Source of the DNA: Rhodocyclaceae bacterium
GTDB lineage: Bacteria > Pseudomonadota > Gammaproteobacteria > Burkholderiales > Rhodocyclaceae
DNA: 64,000 nt
Reading direction: 5' to 3'
NCBI GenBank assembly: GCA_016791115.1
Contig: JAEUNL010000008.1
Location: forward strand, 1-64,000
The notes below the pieces were generated by a model. It was given only the letters and a program-made list of their open reading frames with translations, ran no database searches and had not been told where the DNA came from. The position numbers and the translations under genes were made by a program. This document shows, piece by piece, positions 54,760 to 62,457 of the stretch (positions are counted from its first letter, which is position 1; every line of letters begins with the position of its first letter).

Positions 54760-55620
54760 ATGGGCGTAGAGCGCATGCCGGGGCCCCTGGGCGCCTGGAT
54801 CCTGAGTGGCCTGCCGGATTTCCGGCCGGGGGTCACCTCGCTGATCCTCGGCGAGACCGAGGCGCCCGCCCCGGTTGCCAAACCGGCTGCGCCTGGAACG
54901 CAGGTATCGCTGAGCGAGGTCGAAACGGCGGAGGAAATCGCCGAGGCGAACGCGCTCGGTTTCGCCGCCGGAAAGGAGATCGAACTGGATTTCTGGTCCA
55001 AGAAGGACCCGCGTGAAGGCCCGCCGAGCGTGCGCCTCAAGGTGAAGGTCTACAAGACGGCGCGCGAGGCGGCAGAGGCTGCGCTGGTACCGCTCTGCAA
55101 GCTGCACAAGGGCGAGGAATGGGGCGGCATCATCTACAAGGTGGCAGGCAAGGACCTGTACCTGGCCGCGCCGGCGGTCACCGATGGCGATCAGGCCAAG
55201 GTCGAACTGGCGACGATGGGCTTCGGCAAGGGCAAATGGAGCCGCGGCGACCTGCCCGGGCTGAAGACGGTGGCCACCTACCACATGCACGTGCGGGGCG
55301 ACGTGGATCTCGGTGGCGGATCGATCTCGCACCACTACGAGGGCATCGTGGCACCCCAGCAGATCGGCTACGTCAACCAGTTGCGCCGGAAGCTGGGTGC
55401 GAAGGATGCCGACCGCGACAGGATCTACGACGATGCGTTCAACAACGCCGACATCGGCGGCGACGTCGGCGTGGCGATGAGCTCGCGCGTCGATATGTAC
55501 ATGATGACCTGCCGCGAAGGCGGCTTCTACCACCTGGACTGGAAGACGCTCAAGGAAACCACATTGAAGGGCCCCGACAGGCCAAAGGCGAAATCGATCC
55601 GGGTCGCCCCCTCGCGCTGA
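54760..55620 (+). CDS. Putative JAB/DUF4329-like protein
   Basis: 286 residues, no signal peptide. In the middle it has GEEWGGIIYKVAGKDLYLAAPAV (Glu near 119-120), then TVATYHMHVRGD (His175-x-His177) and later FNNADIGGDVGVAMSSRVDMYMMTCREGGFYHLDW. This Glu ... HxH ... Asp order and the surrounding beta pattern resemble DUF4329 of the JAB/MPN metallopeptidase clan, often found as the tip of polymorphic toxins and Rhs proteins. The assignment is tentative; the residues are seen, the activity is inferred. First gene of a small cluster with two cysteine-peptidase-like genes. Confidence 0.5.
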   Translation: MGVERMPGPLGAWILSGLPDFRPGVTSLILGETEAPAPVAKPAAPGTQVSLSEVETAEEIAEANALGFAAGKEIELDFWSKKDPREGPPSVRLKVKVYKTAREAAEAALVPLCKLHKGEEWGGIIYKVAGKDLYLAAPAVTDGDQAKVELATMGFGKGKWSRGDLPGLKTVATYHMHVRGDVDLGGGSISHHYEGIVAPQQIGYVNQLRRKLGAKDADRDRIYDDAFNNADIGGDVGVAMSSRVDMYMMTCREGGFYHLDWKTLKETTLKGPDRPKAKSIRVAPSR

Positions 55621-55773
55621 GCGGTACGGCGCCCGGCACCGGCCGGATGGCGCACACACCCCTGCCTTTCGGCCGATGGGCTTCCTGTCGGCGGGCATCT
55701 AGACTTCGCTTCGGCGGCGAACGGGAGGCCGCGACCGGGACATCGGCGGAACCGATGCGCAGGGGGACCGACC

Positions 55774-56373
55774 ATGAACAGGGGCATGCTGCTGGTGATG
55801 CGCGAGGTGCAGGGGCGTGACGGGCCGAACATGTGCCTGGCATCGTCGAAATTCCTGGTGCTGAAACTGCTCGGCCTCGTCGATCGCAGCAAGCACCTGA
55901 ACGACTTTCTCCATTCCAGGTGGGCCCGCCGCCACCACGCCCTGCCACTGAAGAGCCATTGGGGCGGCCGGATGTCGGAGTACAACGAAGCATTCAACAA
56001 GATCAGCCTGCCGGCCGCGCTCTACGATGCGGACGGCGAGGTCAAGCCAAAGGCGCCGGTCGGCAGGCTGTCGCAGGGCTTCGTGCGCTTCGCGAGCGCT
56101 GCGCGTGCCGACATGATGCTCAGGCAGCGCACGCCGCTGGTGGTCGGCGTCAGCATCCACGGCGGCAGCGCGCGCGATCATTTCATCGTCGTGGTCGCCG
56201 ACTTCGCAGGGCACGTGTGGGCGATCGACCCTTGGCCGGGACTCGACGAGAATGCGGTCGTGGACCTCGGTGCCGATTTCAGTTTCACGCGCCCGACGCA
56301 GGTTCACCTGACGGCGGATGCCCGGCAGACGACGATTCCCTGCGGCGCGCCGTTCTTCGGATGCTTCCAGTGA
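55774..56373 (+). CDS. Papain/C39-like cysteine-peptidase-fold protein
   Basis: 199 residues, no signal peptide. Candidate catalytic residues are Cys21 at the start of a helix (GPNMCLASSKFLVLKLL) with Gln13 upstream, His136 in SARDHFIVVVADF and Asp152 in GHVWAIDPWPG. The H-x-x-V-V-V ... V-x-D-P-W pattern is that of papain-like and C39 domains. GGGGGA precedes the ATG. It overlaps a possible GTG start of the following TPM gene (GTGA), so the two may be coupled. The natural substrate is unknown. Confidence 0.6.
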   Translation: MNRGMLLVMREVQGRDGPNMCLASSKFLVLKLLGLVDRSKHLNDFLHSRWARRHHALPLKSHWGGRMSEYNEAFNKISLPAALYDADGEVKPKAPVGRLSQGFVRFASAARADMMLRQRTPLVVGVSIHGGSARDHFIVVVADFAGHVWAIDPWPGLDENAVVDLGADFSFTRPTQVHLTADARQTTIPCGAPFFGCFQ

Positions 56374-56408
56374 TTTCGACGGCCGGTGCGCAGCCCCGGC
56401 AGGCTCAC

Positions 56409-57701
56409 ATGGGGATGAGCCGGGCGGGATTTGCGCGGGGCCACAAGGGATCGGCGCGCGGCCTGACGTGGGGCATCGTGCTTGCGCTGCTCCTGCTGCT
56501 GCCCGGCGTTGATCCTGCTGCGGCCGATGCCGTCGCTGCTGCGCTGGTCACGATTCCGCCGCTCGAGGGCACGGTGGTCGATGCCGCCGGCGTGCTTGCG
56601 CCCGGCGAGATCGCGCAGGCCGATGCGACGCTGCGGCAATTGCGCCAACAGAATGGCGCGCAGGTTGTGGTGCTGGTGGTCGACCACACCACGCCCGAAC
56701 CCCTGGAGGATTACGCGCAACGCGTCTTCACCACCTGGCGACTCGGCCGCAAGGGCGTCGACGACGGCCTGCTGTTCCTGCTGGCAGTCAACAACCCACC
56801 ACCCCGCACGCGCATCCACACCGGCTACGGCCTCGAGGGCAGCATGCCGGACGCCACCGCCAAGCGCATCCTCGCCGAACACGTCCGCCCGGCGTTGCAG
56901 GCGACCGGACCCGGCGCGGCGGTCAATGCCGCGGCCGAGGAAATTTCCCGCGTGCTCGCGGCGCGGCCGGCGGCGCAACCGCAGGCCGCCGCCCCGGCAG
57001 ACGAACCATACGGCAGCCGCACCTACCACCCGAGCGAACCCGAGAAACGCATGCTTCTGGGCGCGCTCGGGCTGATCGGGGCGATGCTGCTGGTACCGCT
57101 GCTGCTGATGCTGCCCTGGCGCCCGCTTCGGCGTGCGCTGGCGGTGGCCGCCTGCCTGGCGGTTTCGGCGCTGACGCTGTGGGTCTCGCAGGGCGGCTGG
57201 ACTGCCGCGTTCGCCGTCGCATGGATCGTCGTCGCGGGCTGGGCGCTGGTGGCCGAACCGTTACCCGCCGCACCGGCCCCCGCTCGCCGCCGCATGAAAC
57301 GTGGCGCGGCGATGAAGTCGCCCCGCGCCGCGCCCGGAGGCGGAGCGACGCGGCGCAGCGGCAACGGCATGCGCACATGGATCGTTCCGCTCGCGTCGCT
57401 TGCCGGCATCGCGATCGTCGCCACGTACGCGACCGGCATGCTCGGCTATGCGGTGGGCGCGACCGGATGGTTCTTCGGCTCGCTCGTCATCACCAATTCG
57501 ATCCGCTCGCGCCTCTCGCCACGGCCGCAACGCGCCGGACGCGGCAGCGGCAACGAGGGCGACACCTGGAGCAGCAGCTCGGGCAGCGACGCCTGGAGCA
57601 GCGATTCGTCCGACTCGGGTGGCAGCGATTCGGGGGGCGATTCGGGTGGAAGCGACGCCGGAGGCGGCGGGGATTCCGGCGGCGGCGGCTCGTCGGATTG
57701 A
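56409..57701 (+). CDS. TPM-domain (YgcG-like) membrane protein with Ser/Gly-rich tail
   Basis: 430 residues. A signal-like hydrophobic segment (LTWGIVLALLLLLPGVDPAAA) is followed by a TPM domain: PPLEGTVVDAAGVLAPGEIAQADATL, GAQVVVLVVDHTTPEPLEDYAQRVFTTWRLG, DDGLLFLLAVNNPPPRTRIHTGYGLEGSMPD. After it come about four transmembrane segments (residues 215-345) and a low-complexity tail of Ser, Gly and Asp. TPM proteins are linked to membrane-protein turnover and acid phosphatase activity. A GTG at 56370 overlapping the previous stop is an alternative start. Confidence 0.83.
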   Translation: MGMSRAGFARGHKGSARGLTWGIVLALLLLLPGVDPAAADAVAAALVTIPPLEGTVVDAAGVLAPGEIAQADATLRQLRQQNGAQVVVLVVDHTTPEPLEDYAQRVFTTWRLGRKGVDDGLLFLLAVNNPPPRTRIHTGYGLEGSMPDATAKRILAEHVRPALQATGPGAAVNAAAEEISRVLAARPAAQPQAAAPADEPYGSRTYHPSEPEKRMLLGALGLIGAMLLVPLLLMLPWRPLRRALAVAACLAVSALTLWVSQGGWTAAFAVAWIVVAGWALVAEPLPAAPAPARRRMKRGAAMKSPRAAPGGGATRRSGNGMRTWIVPLASLAGIAIVATYATGMLGYAVGATGWFFGSLVITNSIRSRLSPRPQRAGRGSGNEGDTWSSSSGSDAWSSDSSDSGGSDSGGDSGGSDAGGGGDSGGGGSSD

Positions 57702-57757
57702 CCGGGGCGGGCCGCGCCGCCTGCGTCACCCCGCCTTCGGCCGGCACGCCTGCCGCA

Positions 57758-58672
57758 TCATTGCGCGGTGAAGAAGATCGCCTGGAAGCTGCTGCGGAAT
57801 TTGTCGATCGAGATCGACAGCGTACGCGCCGCACTGGGGTCATAGAGGTTGATGTTGCCTTTCGACATTCCGAGCACGGCAAATCCATGGTGGCTGGTGA
57901 CCTCGGTCGCATCGTCGCGCGAAGCGGCGAGGGTCGGAATGCTCGACGCATGCTTCGCCGCCTCGACGATCTTCGACTGGGGCGTACCCTTGACGACCGC
58001 AAAGCCGCCCGGTGCCACACCGGTCACGGTTTCCCAGATCCTGTTCACGGTCCACTTGCTGTCGTCATCGAGGTCGTCGTAGGTGCCGACCTTGATGGCA
58101 AAGGCCTTCTCGATCATGCACGGCCACAACGCGCTGTCGGGCGAACTCATGTAGATCGGTGAAGGATCGCGCGATTCATCGGTGTAGAGTACCGGGCTGA
58201 CGTCAAATGCCTGGCCGCCGAGCTGGACGGCGAAGTAGCGATTCGAGCGGATGATCTTTCCCGGCGGCACCTCGGCCAGCTTGCCGGCAATGGCGGCGAG
58301 ATCCGTTTCGATCGCACCGGCTTTTTCGCTCACCCACGTGCCGATCAGCTTGCGCCCCGACTCGGTGTGCGCATGCGCGGCAAGCAGTGCGGCCAGCGGG
58401 CAGTTGGCAAGTTCGCCCTGCTTCACGTCCCCGACGCCGAAATCGCGGCCGGTGCCCGCGAGGCTCCACTTCATGTCGCTTGCGACCATGGTGGTCGACG
58501 TGCCCGTCGGCGGCGGCATGGCCTCCTGCTTGAACGTCTTGGTCACGGCTTTCGACGGCGCATTCGGCGCCAGGTACACCCCGGGCAAAAAGCGCAGCGG
58601 GCCGGGAATGCGTGCGCCGTTGTGCCACTGCGTCTGCCCGGTCGCACCGAGTTCGCTGCCGGCTATCGTCAT
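57758..58672 (-). CDS. Calpain-like (family C2) cysteine protease
   Basis: 304 residues. The calpain Cys motif appears as VKQGELANCPLAALLAAHA (Cys91, oxyanion Gln85), the conserved ALWPCMIEKAFA follows (compare LW...LEKAYAK), and the His is in SHHGFAVLGMSKGNINLYDP (His261 or His262; Asn/Asp after it). This order and spacing fit the calpain catalytic core. No signal peptide or membrane segment. GGAGG precedes the start. Convergent with the TPM gene. Calpain-like proteases are uncommon in bacteria; whether it is a secreted effector is not visible. Confidence 0.75.
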   Translation of the reverse strand: MTIAGSELGATGQTQWHNGARIPGPLRFLPGVYLAPNAPSKAVTKTFKQEAMPPPTGTSTTMVASDMKWSLAGTGRDFGVGDVKQGELANCPLAALLAAHAHTESGRKLIGTWVSEKAGAIETDLAAIAGKLAEVPPGKIIRSNRYFAVQLGGQAFDVSPVLYTDESRDPSPIYMSSPDSALWPCMIEKAFAIKVGTYDDLDDDSKWTVNRIWETVTGVAPGGFAVVKGTPQSKIVEAAKHASSIPTLAASRDDATEVTSHHGFAVLGMSKGNINLYDPSAARTLSISIDKFRSSFQAIFFTAQ

Positions 58673-58810
58673 GCTGCGCCTCCTTCACGTCTGCCCGGCG
58701 GCAGTGGCCGCGCGGCGTCGCACGCAGCATTGAAGCATGACGCCCCCCGCCCAACATCCGGCGCATGGCTGAACGCGACGTGCAGGAAGGACTATGCAGA
58801 AGGTACGGGC

Positions 58811-59308
58811 TCAATGCCCCATGCCGCTGGCCAGCAAGCCGTTGAGCGCCCGTACCTCGCGCCGCAGATCGCCGCCTACGGCAGCCGATAGCGTCGGCGC
58901 GGCATCGTCGATGGTCACGCCCTGTGCAGCGAGCCGCTCGCGCGCCTGGTCCACGCTCATGCCGGCAACCTGCGCCAGCACCGGCAACGGTGCGCGTGCC
59001 AGCGCGTCGACCGGCGCGGCGAACGGCGGCTTGCCGCTTCCGCCCAGCGGCATGAAGCTTGCCAGCAGCAGCGCGACGAAGATGCCGGCGATGACGCGCG
59101 TGCGCGTGGCGGAGAAGTGGCGCTTGACCGCGCCGAAATTGACCAGCATGTGCCCGAGCACCGCAGCAACCAGCATCCAGCTCAGCCACTCGTGCGCCAG
59201 CTTGTTGAGGCCGCTGTCGGCGTGGAAGAACATCAGAATGCCGGTGACGGCAAGCAGCGCAAAGCTGCCCATCACCAGCGGCGTGACCCATTCCCGTGTC
59301 AGTTTCAT
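58811..59308 (-). CDS. DUF4405-like membrane protein
   Basis: 165 residues. Three transmembrane helices: LVMGSFALLAVTGILMFF, WLSWMLVAAVLGHMLVNF and RVIAGIFVALLLASFMPL. His residues in HEWLSWML and GHMLVNF are placed as in haem-binding four-helix cytochromes, as often in DUF4405. A periplasmic tail with a helical AQVAGMSVDQARERLAAQGV motif follows. MKLTREWVTPL is taken as start with GGGAGC upstream. Partner unknown. Confidence 0.78.
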   Translation of the reverse strand: MKLTREWVTPLVMGSFALLAVTGILMFFHADSGLNKLAHEWLSWMLVAAVLGHMLVNFGAVKRHFSATRTRVIAGIFVALLLASFMPLGGSGKPPFAAPVDALARAPLPVLAQVAGMSVDQARERLAAQGVTIDDAAPTLSAAVGGDLRREVRALNGLLASGMGH

Positions 59309-59544
59309 GTCGAAGCTCCCTTGCGTCGTTGATGTTCGTCGATGCCCCGAGCTTAGCTGCCAGCCGTGCAAGGTGACGTTCGCCCGACGTAAGCCAATGT
59401 AAATGCACGCCGCCCACGCAACGGATCGTAGCGTCGCTGCACCTTCGGCCTATGCCGCGCAGTCGATTGTCACCCGTGACGTACCGGCGCAAGCTGCACG
59501 TCACTAAATGCCTGATGCGCGACGAAACCAACGTGGAGACAGCC

Positions 59545-60405
59545 ATGCCTCGGGACTTCGATGAACGGCGCGGCTTGTCGAACGCCTGGCTGGACCGGCG
59601 CCAGGACCGGCTAGACCTGATGCGCGCGCAGCAGCAACGCACGCATGCGGTTCATGACAGCCTGCGCCGGGGCGATTCTGCCGCTGCCATGCGCGCACTC
59701 GGCATCGCGGCAGGCATGCACGCCTCGCGCGACCCGGCCGAAGACGCCTGCGCCGCAGCCGCAGCCGACGTCTCACGGCGCCGCCACGCGGTGTTCGCAC
59801 GCATCGACGAACAGCGCGACATCGACGAGGCGGTGCGACGCGCGTGGCACGACCGCTTCGACGCAATCGAGTTGCTGCTGCACCAGGGGCGCGATGCCGT
59901 GGAGCGCTTCGAAGGCAGCATCATCGCGCAGACGCAAACGCTGCACGACCTCGCCCGCCGCTTGCGCGCGACGCTGGAGTCGGTACAGGCGCGTGCGACG
60001 CCCTTGCCGCTGAGACGGTTCGCACCCGGCACGCCCTCGGCCGCCGACCTGCTCGACCGCTTCTTTCCGCAGGGCCTGGGCGGAATCGTGCAGCAGATCG
60101 AACGGTCGGCGCTGCTGTCCACCACCGCCAAGCAACGGTGGACCACCCCGTTGCAAGCCTTGGACGCGCAACAGAACGCGCCGCGCCCGGCCTTGCCCGA
60201 CGTAGATCGATTCACCGCGCTGCGCAGACTGTCCGATCCGGACGGGTGCGCGCGACACGCAGGCCACACGGCGACCGAAACCGCATCGCGGGTTGCCGAC
60301 GAGATCGACGAGGCCGCCGGCTGCAGTTCGCTGCACACGGCGCTGCTACTGCTGCGGGCCGACTGCGCGCTGTACCGCGCCGCGTTGCGGCGCTCCGTTA
60401 TGTAA
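59545..60405 (+). CDS. Helical protein of unknown function
   Basis: 286 residues starting MPRDFDERRGLSNAWLDRRQDRLDLMRAQQQRTHA, with GGAG 7 bases upstream. Largely helical with Arg, Ala and Leu and heptad-like stretches (RIDEQRDIDEAVRRAWHDRFDAIELLLHQGRDAVERF), suggesting a coiled coil. No signal peptide or membrane segment. It matches no family I know. Longer frames extend upstream to 59452 but lack a start signal. Convergent with the hydrogenase-operon tail. Confidence 0.55.
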   Translation: MPRDFDERRGLSNAWLDRRQDRLDLMRAQQQRTHAVHDSLRRGDSAAAMRALGIAAGMHASRDPAEDACAAAAADVSRRRHAVFARIDEQRDIDEAVRRAWHDRFDAIELLLHQGRDAVERFEGSIIAQTQTLHDLARRLRATLESVQARATPLPLRRFAPGTPSAADLLDRFFPQGLGGIVQQIERSALLSTTAKQRWTTPLQALDAQQNAPRPALPDVDRFTALRRLSDPDGCARHAGHTATETASRVADEIDEAAGCSSLHTALLLLRADCALYRAALRRSVM

Positions 60406-60414
60406 CGGGCAGGC

Positions 60415-60545
60415 CTGCACCCCGCATGGATACGCCGTCTCCGGGCAGCATGCCCGCCGGACGCCGATGCATGCGACTTGCCGGCATGGCCGGCTGGAAC
60501 CGGCCGGCCAATGCGCCTTGCAGGCCGGTGGCGTCGTCGATTTGC
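60415..60545. repeat. Intergenic repeat, GCATGGAT family, copy 8
   Basis: CCCGCATGGATACGCCGTCT, CCGGGCAGCATGCCCG, then GGCATGGCCGGCTGGAACC and GCGCCTTGCAGGCCGG. Fills the gap between two convergent genes almost completely. Confidence 0.6.
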
Positions 60546-60546
60546 C

Positions 60547-61572
60547 TCAGAGCAGCGCGCGGCCGCGCTGTGCCATGCCGGGCCGCGATGCCGGCATGGC
60601 GAGGCGCGGGAAGCGCGTCGGCATCACGGCAATCGTCACCGGGGGGTCGCCGTCGAGATACGTTTCGACGAATTCGATAGCCAGATGCGGCCCGTCCACC
60701 GGCGGCGCAAGACGCACATTGACGGTCGAGAGAATCTCGCGGCGCGGCGCGCAGCGCACCAGCACCGCTGGCGTCGCGAGCGTGTCACGCAGCACCTCCA
60801 GCGCCCGCTCGAGTGCCTGGGTGCCGCCGCCGGCCTGATCGAGCTCGCGCGCATTGGCGTCGAGTTTCGCCTCCAGGCGGGCGAGTGCCGTGGCATCAGG
60901 CTGGTTGCCGTCCATGCCCGCCCCTTCGCGTCTGAGCATGCGCAGGCGTGCCTCGAGCAGCGCGCGATCGATCTCGAGTTCGTGACGCCAGTCCTCCAGC
61001 CGTGTCAGCCGCGACAGGGTGCGTAGCGCGAGCTGGTCGATCACCTGCCAGGCAACGGCCTCGCGCAACCCGTCCTCGCTGCCGGCACAGACGCGCACGC
61101 GATGGCGCGAAAAACTCAGCGTGGTCTGCACCACGTCGCGCTGCACGGTATCGCCGTCGAGCGCCATGCCGAGCACTTTCTGTTCGCTGACCTGCATGGC
61201 GAGAATCGCCCAGGCTTCGTCGATCAGCGGTTCGCGGCGAAACAGGCGGCGCAGTTCCTGCGAGGCGCCATAGACCTCGGCGACTTCGTCGCGCTGGACG
61301 AAGAACGCGCGCAGCGAGTCGTTCCCGGCCCACCGCGTTGGATCAGCATCGAGCGCAGCGGGCAGCCCGCGGGCCACGCCGTGGGCATAGGCACTGGCGA
61401 TCTCCGCGGCCGGCCGCAGGCGCTCGCGCCAGCGTTCGAGCAGGCGCAGGCGCGGGTTGGTCATGCGCACCACGCGCTCCAGGGCGCCGTCGACGAAATC
61501 GTTCATGCCGCGCGAGGCATCGCCCCCCGCATCGTCGTGCCGGAAGAGTGCGAACAGATTGACGCCGAACAC
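60547..61572 (-). CDS. Unknown protein at the end of the hydrogenase operon
   Basis: 341 residues, soluble. A GTG at 61572, 11 bases after the stop of the RRM-like gene, gives VFGVNLFALFRHDDAGG; a later ATG (MNDFVDGALERV, 61506) is possible. The middle is helical and charged (LEDWRHELEIDRALLEARLRMLRREGAG and LARLEAKLDANARELDQ), the C-terminal part is beta-like (REILSTVNVRLAPPVDGPHLAIEFVETYLDGDPPVTIAVMP). No cofactor motif is visible. Close spacing places it in the hox operon; a role in hydrogenase assembly or control is only inferred from position. Confidence 0.65.
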   Translation of the reverse strand: MFGVNLFALFRHDDAGGDASRGMNDFVDGALERVVRMTNPRLRLLERWRERLRPAAEIASAYAHGVARGLPAALDADPTRWAGNDSLRAFFVQRDEVAEVYGASQELRRLFRREPLIDEAWAILAMQVSEQKVLGMALDGDTVQRDVVQTTLSFSRHRVRVCAGSEDGLREAVAWQVIDQLALRTLSRLTRLEDWRHELEIDRALLEARLRMLRREGAGMDGNQPDATALARLEAKLDANARELDQAGGGTQALERALEVLRDTLATPAVLVRCAPRREILSTVNVRLAPPVDGPHLAIEFVETYLDGDPPVTIAVMPTRFPRLAMPASRPGMAQRGRALL

Positions 61573-61583
61573 CGTAGTCCGCC

Positions 61584-61838
61584 CTACATGTGCCGGCTGT
61601 CCGCCACGCTGGCGTGAATGCGGCTTTCGTTCCACACCACACCGTCGATGCGCAGCGCGAGCTCGCGCAGCTTCGCCTCGCCCATGCGTTCGAAGGTCAC
61701 CAGCGCGGCGGGCTGGGATCCGTCTCCGCCGAGCCACGCAACCGCATCGGCAAGCGGAAAGCCGTAGCGTTCGAGAAAGTCCATCAGTTCATCGTCGCCG
61801 GCGTCGATCGGAATGCCGGCCATCCACAGTACTGCCAT
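61584..61838 (-). CDS. RRM-like RNA-binding protein in the hydrogenase operon
   Basis: 84 residues. The pattern LWMAGIPIDAGDDELMDFLERYG ... PAALVTFERMGEAKLRELALRIDGVVWNESRIHASVA follows the beta-alpha-beta-beta-alpha-beta order of an RNA recognition motif, with RNP2-like LWMAGIP and RNP1-like AALVTFE, though aromatic RNA-binding residues are few. ATG at 61838 is chosen because AAGGG lies 6-10 bases upstream. It sits 115 bases after the hydrogenase protease gene and 11 bases before the unknown 341-aa gene. RNA binding is inferred. Confidence 0.6.
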   Translation of the reverse strand: MAVLWMAGIPIDAGDDELMDFLERYGFPLADAVAWLGGDGSQPAALVTFERMGEAKLRELALRIDGVVWNESRIHASVADSRHM

Positions 61839-61953
61839 CGCCATCCCTTCTGCGTCTGCCGGAACCCTGGCGAACGATTGGTCGTTCGGAAGTGCGCATG
61901 ATACGACGGGTGCTTGCGCGCCGCCGCAAACTTCTACCGCATCGACATGACCT

Positions 61954-62457
61954 TCAAACCGCGGCGCGCGCCGGCGCGGCTTCGGCGAGCAGCGCCGCGA
62001 GCGCCGCCAGGGCCATTTCCAGGTTGGCGCTCGCGCGGGCGGATAGCCCATCGCCGAGTTCGAAGGCTTCACCACGGATCGCCAGCACCATGGCGCGGGG
62101 CGGCGCGCGGCGCTGCACGCGCCGATACACGTCCAGCAGTTGGGCCGGACTCAGGGCGTGGCTGAACGCCGGCTCGGCCGGCGCCTCGCCGATCGGCGCC
62201 AGGCTGTATGGCGCCGGCGCGGCCACGCTGGCATCGACGAATACCACCAGCGCGCGGCCGTCGAGGTCGAGCGCATGTTCGATCTGCAGCTGAAAATCGG
62301 TGAGCAGTTCGACGCCGGGCGCCGGGGACGCAGCGAGGCGCTCGAGGCAGACGGGTCCGAGCGCATCGTCGCCGCGGCTCGGATTGCCGATGCCGATCAC
62401 GAGTATCGGCGCGACGATCGCTTCAATCGCGCTGCAGGCTGCTGACGAGTTCGCCAT
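61954..62457 (-). CDS. hoxW: Hydrogenase maturation endopeptidase
   Basis: 167 residues. It removes the C-terminal extension of HoxH after nickel insertion. Family motifs VIGIGNPSRGDDALGPVCLERL (metal Glu/Asp region), TDFQLQIEHALDLDGRALVVFVDAS (second metal Asp) and SHALSPAQLLDVYRR (His) are present; the TDFQLQIEHALDL wording points to the HoxW group. Its start lies inside the 3' end of hoxH (35-base overlap), so translation is coupled. Confidence 0.9.
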   Translation of the reverse strand: MANSSAACSAIEAIVAPILVIGIGNPSRGDDALGPVCLERLAASPAPGVELLTDFQLQIEHALDLDGRALVVFVDASVAAPAPYSLAPIGEAPAEPAFSHALSPAQLLDVYRRVQRRAPPRAMVLAIRGEAFELGDGLSARASANLEMALAALAALLAEAAPARAAV

